12,111 bases of DNA from Methanosarcinales archaeon (GTDB lineage Archaea; Halobacteriota; Syntropharchaeia; Alkanophagales; Methanospirareceae), in NCBI GenBank assembly GCA_030665925.1, contig DAOUYX010000030.1:1-12111 (forward strand). Reading direction: 5' to 3'. A program made the position numbers and the translations under genes. Numbering within the stretch: position 1 is the stretch's first letter; each line of letters begins with the position of its first letter. Positions 6,806 through 12,111 of this stretch are shown piece by piece. The notes under the pieces are model-generated. The model was not told the DNA's origin. It searched no databases and saw nothing but the letters and a program-made list of their open reading frames with translations.

Positions 6806-6828
6806 TTTTCTTTTTTGTAAAAAGAAAA
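6806..6828 (+). repeat. AT-rich inverted repeat downstream of mobB
   Basis: TTTTCTTTTT (6806-6815) and AAAAAGAAAA (6819-6828) are perfectly complementary with a three-base spacer. It lies 33 bases after the mobB stop and six bases before the next start codon. It could end mobB transcription (the left arm is a U-rich tract) or be part of the next gene's leader. Confidence 0.5.
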
Positions 6829-6834
6829 AGTGTA

Positions 6835-7635
6835 ATGAACACGAAAATAAGCTTCTCCTCGGTAGACGCAAGTAGCAACCCTCTGGACTGGATATATCGG
6901 TTGGAAGACGCCGGCTTTCAGGGCTGGGAGATAGTAGATGAAGGACAGCAGAAAGTGGAAGGTAAATTGAAAGAGCGAGTGCGGGAACTGCACGAAACGA
7001 CGAATCTTGTTCTTTCCTTGCACACGCCGCTCTCGGATATTAACATAGCAAGTGTAAACGAGCGGATGTGGGCGGAGAGTATACGGCAGATAAAAGAGAG
7101 TATCGAGAGCACCTACGAATTCATTGAGGATATATGTGTCGTGCATCCAGGCGTTTTCTCGCCGTTGTCCGTGCAGATGCCAGATACGGCGGTTCAGAAG
7201 GCGGTAGCTGGTCTAACCGCGCTATGTGAATTTGCTGCGGATCGGGGATTGCGAATAGCGGTGGAGAATTTGACATCTGCGAATATGCTGATGGGCAGGT
7301 ATCCCGATGAACTCATTCAACTCGTGCGCGGTGTGAACATGGACAATCTGGGGGTATGCCTCGATGTCGGGCATGCGAATACGACGAAGAAATTGGACGA
7401 GTTCTTGAGCATTACGGCTAAGGCCGAGGATGTGAAGATAATACACATGCATGCGAGCGATAACTTCGGAGCAGATGACCTTCATTTACCACTGGGCGAA
7501 GGTAACCTGGATTGGAAGAGGGTGGTACACGGAATTAATAATAATGGCTATGAAGGGATCGTGGTGCTGGAGCTGTATTCATTGGAGGGGGGATTAGAAA
7601 GTTTAGAGTTTATCAATACCGTATCGGGGAAATAG
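6835..7635 (+). CDS. Sugar phosphate isomerase/epimerase-like TIM barrel protein
   Basis: This is a soluble 266-residue protein of the xylose isomerase-like TIM barrel superfamily (AP endonuclease 2 fold). Strand-end motifs appear in barrel order: ISFSSVD near the N terminus, LSLHTPLSDIN (about 60-72), CVVHPG (about 102-107), IAVENL (about 140-145), LGVCLDVGHAN (about 172-182), IIHMHASDN (about 202-210) and VVLELYS (about 243-249). The Glu of AVENL, the Asp and His of LDVGHAN, the second His of HMHASDN and the Glu of LELYS are the residues that usually bind divalent metal in this fold, so the active site looks intact. The exact substrate cannot be told: members include sugar epimerases, inosose enzymes and endonuclease IV. 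ATG 6835 follows only a weak AAGAAAAAGTG. Neighbours mobB and metG do not help with its role. Confidence 0.85.
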   Translation: MNTKISFSSVDASSNPLDWIYRLEDAGFQGWEIVDEGQQKVEGKLKERVRELHETTNLVLSLHTPLSDINIASVNERMWAESIRQIKESIESTYEFIEDICVVHPGVFSPLSVQMPDTAVQKAVAGLTALCEFAADRGLRIAVENLTSANMLMGRYPDELIQLVRGVNMDNLGVCLDVGHANTTKKLDEFLSITAKAEDVKIIHMHASDNFGADDLHLPLGEGNLDWKRVVHGINNNGYEGIVVLELYSLEGGLESLEFINTVSGK

Positions 7636-7650
7636 TTGTGCTTCTCAAAT

Positions 7651-7682
7651 CAAAAGTATCAAAAAGCAAAAGTATTATAATT
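7651..7682 (+). promoter_or_regulatory. Putative metG promoter with direct repeats
   Basis: CAAAAGTAT occurs at 7651-7659 and again at 7667-7675, 16 bases apart. The second copy runs into AGTATTATAAT (7671-7681), a good archaeal TATA-like box. Initiation about 26 bases downstream would fall near 7703 and leave a leader of about 30 bases before ATG 7732. Confidence 0.4.
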
Positions 7683-7731
7683 CCAAGCCTCATTCTTGGT
7701 ATGGAAGCTAACGTTAGTAACCTTAACAAAA

Positions 7732-9360
7732 ATGAAGATTCCTATTGAGAAGCCTGTCCTGGTAACTTCGGCGTTGCCTTACGTTAATGGCTACTGCCAT
7801 ATCGGGCACCTCAGGACGTACGTACCCGCGGACATCTACGTGCGAATGCTCCGAAAGCTGGGGTATGATGTCACGTTCGTAAGCGGTTCCGATACCCATG
7901 GAACGCCGATCGTGCTGAGTGCAGAAGCGCAGGGCGTCACGCCTGACGAGGTTATTACGAAATATCATGCGCATTTCAATCAAGTTTTCAAAGAGCTCCA
8001 TGTGGACTTCGACTATTATGGGCGGACAGATTCGGAAACCAACCACAGAAGGACGAATGACATCGTAACGAAGTTGATAGAGAATGGATATGTTTATAAG
8101 CAGAGCATGAAGCAGGCGTTTTGCACGACCTGTGGGCGATTTTTACCCGATCGCTACGTGGAGGGGACGTGCCCGTACTGCGGTGAAATTGCACGCGGCG
8201 ACGAGTGTGACCAGGGCTGTGGCAAGCATCTTGAGCCGGGGGAGATATTAGAGCCGCGCTGCAAGATCTGCGGCAATAAGGCGGATTTTAAGGATCAGGA
8301 GCATTTCTTCTTCAAGCTCTCGTCCTTTACCGATTTCCTACTCGACTATTTGGATACCTTGGGTGGCACGCTGAACGCGAGGAACTATGCGAAGGAATGG
8401 GTGAAAAAGGACCTCCTGGATTGGTGCATAACGAGGAATCTGGAATGGGGAGTGAAATTCCCGGGTCGTGACGATCTGGTGGTTTACGTCTGGGTTGACG
8501 CGCCGATTGGCTACATTGCATTTACAGAAGAGCTACTCAAAGCAAGGGGCGAAGACGAGCGGGCATGGAGAAGGTACTGGAAAGAGGATAAAGCCACCAT
8601 TGTGCATTTCATCGGCACGGACATTATCTATCATCACTGCATATTCTGGCCTGCAATGCTTAAGGGAGCGGGGTATTCGCTGCCTACCGCTGTTGTCGCG
8701 TCGGGCATGGTAAAAATAGACGGGAAGACGTTCTCGAAGACACGTGGGAACGTGGTATGGGTAACGGAGTTTTTAGAACGATTCCATCCTGATACGTTAC
8801 GATATTATTTAGTGGCGCAGTCGAGCCACACGAAGGAGTTGGATTTCTCATGGCAGTCATTCGCCATGCGTGTGAACAAGGAGCTGGTGGCGATTCTGGG
8901 AAACCTCGGCTATCGCGTCCTTTCATTTGCATACAAGAATTTCGGTGTGGTTCCAGACGGCGAGATAGAAGACGAAGTCTTTGCGAAGATTGAGAAGACG
9001 AAGGAGGAAGTGATAAGTGCGGTGGAGGAATACGAATTCAAGAAGCTCGTTGACACCGTGATGAAGCTTGCGGACTTTGGAAACAGCTTCTTCCAACGAG
9101 AAGAGCCGTGGCATTTAATAAAACATGGTGATCAAGGTCGAGAACGGTGCGGTGAAATAATAAAGAATGTGCTGCAACTGATAAAAGCGATTTGCATCTT
9201 ACTGGAGCCGGTAATGCCAGCTAAGATGGAAGAGGTGTGGCAGCAGCTCAGTATGGAAGGTGACGTGCATTCGGTGAAGCTTGATGAGTTATTCGTGTCA
9301 ATAGAGAGCGGAAAAGCGTTAAAAGAACCGACCAGATTGTTCGAGAAGGTGGAATTGTGA
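7732..9360 (+). CDS. metG: Methionine--tRNA ligase
   Basis: This cytoplasmic class I aminoacyl-tRNA synthetase charges tRNA-Met, 542 residues from ATG 7732. The N-terminal catalytic fold has KPVLVTSALPYVNG and the HIGH motif in YCHIGHLRTYVPAD (about residues 20-35). The connective insertion carries two zinc knuckles: CTTCGRF with CPYCG, then CDQGCG with CKICG (about 120-185). FFFKLSSF and CITRNLEWG follow. The KMSKS-equivalent is DGKTFSKTRGNVVW (about 332-345). The last part is the helical anticodon-binding domain. There is no C-terminal tRNA-binding appendix, which in many archaea is a separate gene. The frame can extend to a TTG at 7696, but 7732 is the first in-frame ATG and gives the usual N terminus, so I chose it. 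No clear ribosome-binding site is visible. The zinc insertion and FSKTRG form resemble Methanosarcina enzymes. Confidence 0.97.
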   Translation: MKIPIEKPVLVTSALPYVNGYCHIGHLRTYVPADIYVRMLRKLGYDVTFVSGSDTHGTPIVLSAEAQGVTPDEVITKYHAHFNQVFKELHVDFDYYGRTDSETNHRRTNDIVTKLIENGYVYKQSMKQAFCTTCGRFLPDRYVEGTCPYCGEIARGDECDQGCGKHLEPGEILEPRCKICGNKADFKDQEHFFFKLSSFTDFLLDYLDTLGGTLNARNYAKEWVKKDLLDWCITRNLEWGVKFPGRDDLVVYVWVDAPIGYIAFTEELLKARGEDERAWRRYWKEDKATIVHFIGTDIIYHHCIFWPAMLKGAGYSLPTAVVASGMVKIDGKTFSKTRGNVVWVTEFLERFHPDTLRYYLVAQSSHTKELDFSWQSFAMRVNKELVAILGNLGYRVLSFAYKNFGVVPDGEIEDEVFAKIEKTKEEVISAVEEYEFKKLVDTVMKLADFGNSFFQREEPWHLIKHGDQGRERCGEIIKNVLQLIKAICILLEPVMPAKMEEVWQQLSMEGDVHSVKLDELFVSIESGKALKEPTRLFEKVEL

Positions 9361-9529
9361 CCGTGTGAGGCTATCGGTCTTGGGATTCGATACGTCTACG
9401 TTTAAGATTGTAACGGTCGTTCTCTTTTCTATGAGATTATATCAGTAGTGTTGGGTTCAATCAGATTATTATCTATCCTTTTATTATTCTCCTTTCCTTA
9501 TCAATATCATAAGTAGAGGTGGTACTATC
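9361..9529. other. Intergenic region between metG and the ACT-domain gene
   Basis: This is the longest gene-free stretch. A pyrimidine-rich run CGTTCTCTTTTCT (9418-9430) shortly after metG may serve as an archaeal terminator. TTTTATTA at 9479-9486 is a TATA-like candidate for the next operon. No RNA gene or protein-coding frame is convincing here. Confidence 0.35.
9516..9522 (+). promoter_or_regulatory. Ribosome-binding site of the ACT-domain gene
   Basis: GAGGTGG ends seven bases before ATG 9530, an ideal spacing that fixes the start of the ACT-domain gene. Confidence 0.7.
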
Positions 9530-10021
9530 ATGAAAATATCCATGGCTATCGAATTACAAGACATTCCCGGCCAGTTGGTGCTCGCATTGAAGCCAATATC
9601 AGATTTTGGCGGGAATATTCTCAGCGTTTTGCATCAGAGGGATAAAAAGACACCCGCAGGGAGAATACCAGTCCAACTGGTAGTGGATATAGAGGAAGGG
9701 AGATTGGAGAGATTAGTAGAACGGTTAGAGGCACGAGGCGTGAACGTGGTAAGAACGGGAAAGGAGCGCCTGAAGGAATCAATGGTCGTTTTGCTCATCG
9801 GGCATATTATACATTCTGATATACGGGAAACGATAGATAGCATAGACAGCACGGGATTTGCGGAAGTCGTGGGACTCTCTCTTTCCATGCCCAGCGTAAA
9901 TAAGGAATCCTCTGCTTCGGTTACGCTCAGTGCGGTAGGCAAAAAAGAACTGAAAGAAGCATTGAATATCTTAGAGCGTACGGCGAATGGAAAGGGCATC
10001 ATGGTTATCTCGCCCATTTAA
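9530..10021 (+). CDS. Tandem ACT-domain protein, predicted regulator of homoserine dehydrogenase
   Basis: This is a small cytoplasmic protein of 163 residues made of two ACT-type ligand-binding modules. The first, about 1-75, reads MAIELQDIPGQLVLALKPISDFGGNILSVLHQRD, with the DIPGQL loop where ACT domains bind an amino acid. The second, about 84-163, starts SMVVLLIGHIIHSDIRETIDSID and ends GIMVISPI. It carries no catalytic domain. Archaea commonly encode such a stand-alone ACT protein directly before homoserine dehydrogenase, and the family is predicted to act as its allosteric subunit, probably sensing threonine or another aspartate-family product. That function is inferred from gene context, not demonstrated here. 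The homoserine dehydrogenase gene follows after about 30 bases on the same strand, so the two are probably one operon. Confidence 0.88.
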   Translation: MKISMAIELQDIPGQLVLALKPISDFGGNILSVLHQRDKKTPAGRIPVQLVVDIEEGRLERLVERLEARGVNVVRTGKERLKESMVVLLIGHIIHSDIRETIDSIDSTGFAEVVGLSLSMPSVNKESSASVTLSAVGKKELKEALNILERTANGKGIMVISPI

Positions 10022-10039
10022 TGTACGAATGACTGCGAA

Positions 10040-10046
10040 GAGGTGA
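10040..10046 (+). promoter_or_regulatory. Ribosome-binding site deciding the hom start
   Basis: GAGGTGA ends one base before ATG 10048 but seven bases before ATG 10054. The spacing favours 10054 as the real start, removing two residues from the longest frame. Confidence 0.65.
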
Positions 10047-10053
10047 TATGAGA

Positions 10054-11070
10054 ATGGAGACAAACACAAAAACGGTAAGAATTTCGATTGTCGGGTTTGG
10101 ATACGTAGGAGCCGGCGTAGCGGAGGTGCTAAGGCGGAAACGAACGGAGATAGCGAGAAAATACGGCTTGAATATCAAAATCGTTGGTGTAGCGGACTTA
10201 AACGGTATTTTTATTGATGATAATGGACTGGACGAAGCGGAAATGCTGAAGCTCAGAACAGGAGATAAGAGCTGGGAAAAGCCGGGAGATATGACGACTC
10301 TGGATGTGATAAAAGACGTTGAGCACGAGGTTATGGTGGAGACAACGCCGACGAATGTCGTCACTGGCGAGCCGGGATTGACGCATATAATCACCGCATT
10401 GGAGTCAGACAGGCATGTGGTAACCTCAAATAAAGGCCCTCTCGCATTGGAGTATACACGGTTGATGGAACTCGCAACGAAGCGGGGGAAAGAACTGAAA
10501 TTCGAAGCATCGGTAGGTGGCGCTATGCCGATAATATCCCTGGTGCGGGAGAATCTCGCGGGCAATGGGATTCTATCAATACAGGGTATTTTGAATGGCA
10601 CGTGCAACTATATCCTCACAAGAATGGCAGAAGAAGGGCTGCCCTACGAGCATGTGTTAAAGGAGGCGCAGGAGCTCGGACTCGCAGAGGCGGAACCTTC
10701 TAAAGACGTTGATGGTATAGATACCGCGGTGAAACTCGTGATCTTAGCAAATTCCGTTTTTGGGCTGAATGCAACGTATAAGGATGTAGAGGTGGCGGGC
10801 ATCGCAGAGATAACGCCCGATGCATTGAAGTTGGCTGATGATGCAGGCTACGTGATAAAATTGATAGGGGAGGTGGATGGGGCGGGCTGCTTGAAAGTAA
10901 AGCCCCGGCTGGTGCCAAGAGACGATCCGCTAAACGTCGGTGGCACGCTGAACGTTGCAACGATAAAAACAGATTTGGCGGGCGATATCACGGTCATCGG
11001 GAAAGGTGCAGGACCTATCGAAGCAGCAAGTGCCATCCTAGCGGATATAATAAGTATTTATAATACCTAA
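10054..11070 (+). CDS. hom: Homoserine dehydrogenase
   Basis: This NAD(P)H-dependent enzyme reduces aspartate semialdehyde to homoserine, the branch toward threonine and methionine, 338 residues from ATG 10054. The Rossmann nucleotide-binding motif is GFGYVG at residues 14-19. The mid region has ALESDRHVVTSNKGPLAL with the family NKGP (about 126-129), then GGAMPII and GILNGTCNYILTRM (about 178-191), the hallmark of homoserine dehydrogenases. The substrate-binding segment is AEPSKDVDGIDTAVK, with the Asp and Lys of GxDxxxK (about 223 and 227) present. There is no C-terminal ACT domain; the preceding gene supplies tandem ACT domains as a separate protein. There is no aspartate kinase fusion either. 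The enzyme looks complete. Confidence 0.96.
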   Translation: METNTKTVRISIVGFGYVGAGVAEVLRRKRTEIARKYGLNIKIVGVADLNGIFIDDNGLDEAEMLKLRTGDKSWEKPGDMTTLDVIKDVEHEVMVETTPTNVVTGEPGLTHIITALESDRHVVTSNKGPLALEYTRLMELATKRGKELKFEASVGGAMPIISLVRENLAGNGILSIQGILNGTCNYILTRMAEEGLPYEHVLKEAQELGLAEAEPSKDVDGIDTAVKLVILANSVFGLNATYKDVEVAGIAEITPDALKLADDAGYVIKLIGEVDGAGCLKVKPRLVPRDDPLNVGGTLNVATIKTDLAGDITVIGKGAGPIEAASAILADIISIYNT

Positions 11071-11157
11071 AGAGAGCCTTTATAGCCATAAAAGAAGTTC
11101 TACTACCAGCAGTGGATGGAAAAAGCATAAAATTAATAAAGCAGGTGCAGCAGAGCG
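11071..11157. promoter_or_regulatory. Spacer after hom with possible promoter and RBS for the next gene
   Basis: TTTAT (11079-11083) and ATAAA (11088-11092) flank AGCC, an AT-rich small dyad that could be a TATA-like element or a weak hairpin after hom. AGGTG at 11143-11147 ends ten bases before ATG 11158 and is a fair ribosome-binding site. Whether the next gene has its own promoter or is read through from hom is unclear. Confidence 0.3.
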
Positions 11158-11964
11158 ATGACAAAAGATAAGAGAAAAATTGTGATAACACTTACGCCTT
11201 CGGAATCGAAACGGCTCATTGCGAAGGGCGTAAAGAATTTGGAAGCGGTGCAGCGAGCTTTGAAGCACGGGACTGTCATAATAACGCTGGGAACGACAAA
11301 CGCTTACGTAATCGAAGAGATTCTGAATGATGCGTCTGGATCTGGGTCTGGAGAAAAAATAGATAAGCAACGGTACGCTGCAGGGGTCATAACTGACCGT
11401 GGTACGTGCATAGTTCCAAAAGAAGAGCGGGTGAAAGAGGTGATACTGAAGAACGGTAAAATCAGCGACGAGAGCACAGAAGAAGCAATAAAGAATTTAT
11501 CAGCGGAGGACGTGTTTATAAAGGGCGCAAATGCGCTGGATGCAAATGGAACCGCCGGCATACTCATGGCAAATCTCTATGGCGGTACGGTTGGTTCTGC
11601 ACTCGGTACCGTTATGGCACGAGGCGTGCATTTTATAATTCCGGTAGGCATTGAGAAGACTATCCCCTATTCCATTACCGAAGCTGCAACGCGAGTGGGG
11701 ATCGAAAAATGCTACAAAACGCTCGGTTGGCCTGTGGGACTGATGCCCGTGCATGGCAAGGTAATCACAGAAATTGAAGCGTTGAAGATTCTGGGTGCGG
11801 ATGATGCATTTCCCGTAGGAGCGGGAGGCGTAGACGGAGGAGAGGGCTCAGTCGTTATCTGCGTTGAAGGAAGCATTGAGAAGCTGGACGAGTTAATGAC
11901 GCTTGTAACACAAATAAAGGGAGAAGCACCGGTAAAAGTGGTAAGCACGGACTGTAAGAGTTAG
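11158..11964 (+). CDS. Unrecognised 268-residue protein downstream of homoserine dehydrogenase
   Basis: I do not recognise this family with confidence; it reads as a real, probably conserved, archaeal protein. It is soluble, with no signal peptide or membrane helix. The N-terminal part has TLTPSESKRLIAKGV and then TVIITLGTTNAYVIEEIL (about 39-56), a beta strand and Thr-rich turn that could bind a phosphate or nucleotide. A short low-complexity GSGSG stretch (about 61-65) lies in a likely loop. The second half has GANALDANGTAGILMANLYGG (about 123-143), FIIPVGIEKTIPYSI, and a glycine-rich segment GAGGVDGGEGSVVICVEG (about 221-238). The repeated Gly-rich turns after beta strands suggest an alpha/beta Rossmann-like fold and perhaps an enzyme. 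Its place 87 bases after hom could mean a link to amino acid metabolism, but nothing in the sequence proves this. Confidence 0.85.
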   Translation: MTKDKRKIVITLTPSESKRLIAKGVKNLEAVQRALKHGTVIITLGTTNAYVIEEILNDASGSGSGEKIDKQRYAAGVITDRGTCIVPKEERVKEVILKNGKISDESTEEAIKNLSAEDVFIKGANALDANGTAGILMANLYGGTVGSALGTVMARGVHFIIPVGIEKTIPYSITEAATRVGIEKCYKTLGWPVGLMPVHGKVITEIEALKILGADDAFPVGAGGVDGGEGSVVICVEGSIEKLDELMTLVTQIKGEAPVKVVSTDCKS

Positions 11965-11973
11965 CATCAGAAA

Positions 11974-11986
11974 CTTTTTAATATCC
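11974..11986 (+). promoter_or_regulatory. BRE/TATA promoter of the last gene
   Basis: AGAAAC (11969-11974) followed by TTTTTAATA (11975-11983) matches the archaeal BRE plus TATA arrangement. The box is centred about 26 bases before ATG 12005 and no Shine-Dalgarno site intervenes, so a leaderless or nearly leaderless transcript is expected. Confidence 0.5.
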
Positions 11987-12004
11987 AATTCTAAATGATA
12001 AATC

Positions 12005-12111
12005 ATGGAGAAAAGAAAGCGCCCTTCTATATTTGATCTGGTCGAGTGGTATATGGAGCGGGCTTTAGAGGAGATGGGGAAAATGCCAGCGCCAACCGAG
12101 GAGGAACTTTC
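12005..12111 (+). CDS. 5' end of a gene, possibly an Hsp20-family small heat-shock protein (partial)
   Basis: The window ends after 35 full codons from ATG 12005. The visible N terminus is basic (MEKRKRPS), then IFDLVEWYMERALEEMGK, an amphipathic helix, and then PAPTEEEL. Archaeal Hsp20-type chaperones often begin with a similar basic stretch followed by SIFD or SIWD and an acidic helix. That likeness is the only basis for the guess, because the alpha-crystallin domain would lie beyond the window. The separate promoter just upstream, with a good BRE and TATA box, shows this gene is transcribed independently of the hom region, which would suit a stress gene. Confidence 0.45.
   Translation, partial: MEKRKRPSIFDLVEWYMERALEEMGKMPAPTEEEL

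Noticed and set aside
7683..7699. CCAAG/CTTGG inverted repeat before metG
   Set aside because: Only five base pairs with a seven-base loop; not above what chance would give.
7696..7731. TTG start giving metG 12 more residues
   Set aside because: The added residues do not resemble synthetase N termini, and the likely promoter box lies too close upstream; ATG 7732 fits the family better.
9451..9465. GGGTTCAATC, reminiscent of a tRNA T-loop
   Set aside because: The flanking bases do not pair as a T stem and no acceptor, D or anticodon arms can be laid out around it.
10005..10607. Minus-strand open frame of 200 codons opposite hom
   Set aside because: It lies wholly against the well-supported homoserine dehydrogenase and ACT genes, and its Ser/Ile-rich product has no recognisable motif.

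Overview
The window looks like chromosomal DNA from a methane-cycling archaeon of the Euryarchaeota (Halobacteriota side), quite possibly an ANME-1/Methanophagales-like lineage. The pointers are two secreted proteins with PGF-CTERM-type tails, PKD-like surface domains, A-type (archaeal) ATP synthase subunits H, E and F, a methionyl-tRNA synthetase with the archaeal/Methanosarcina-style double zinc knuckle and FSKTRG signature, an ACT-domain regulator paired with homoserine dehydrogenase, GAGGTGA-type ribosome-binding sites and archaeal TATA-like boxes. The lineage is an inference from protein style; no marker gene such as rRNA or mcrA is present.

Region 1 (1-4767, + strand) concerns the cell surface and uptake. 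It holds the tail of a PGF-CTERM surface protein, a secreted PQQ-type beta-propeller protein with an extra C-terminal domain, a surface-anchored substrate-binding protein of the BtuF/FepB family between two PKD-like domains, and the matching BtuC/FecCD permease. No ATPase gene for this importer lies in the window. The natural reading is capture of a corrinoid or chelated metal at the outer face of the membrane, but the substrate cannot be read from sequence.

Region 2 (4829-6142, - strand) is a compact operon for A-type ATP synthase subunits H, E and F, that is, the peripheral stalk plus the small central-stalk subunit. It converges on the permease gene. Subunits I, K, C, A, B and D, which often share one operon with these, are not here. 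Region 6143-6290 is a divergent promoter region.

Region 3 (6291-9360, + strand) holds mobB (molybdopterin guanine dinucleotide cofactor), a sugar-phosphate isomerase-like TIM barrel protein and metG. Region 4 (9530-11964, + strand) holds a tandem-ACT regulator, homoserine dehydrogenase and a 268-residue protein I do not recognise. The window ends inside a new gene with a clear BRE/TATA promoter, whose first 36 codons resemble the start of an archaeal small heat-shock protein.

There is no rRNA, tRNA, insertion sequence, CRISPR array or prophage gene. No gene-free stretch exceeds 170 bases. The points most worth a second look are the importer architecture and the hairpin over its ribosome-binding site, the split ATP synthase operon, and the unrecognised protein beside homoserine dehydrogenase.
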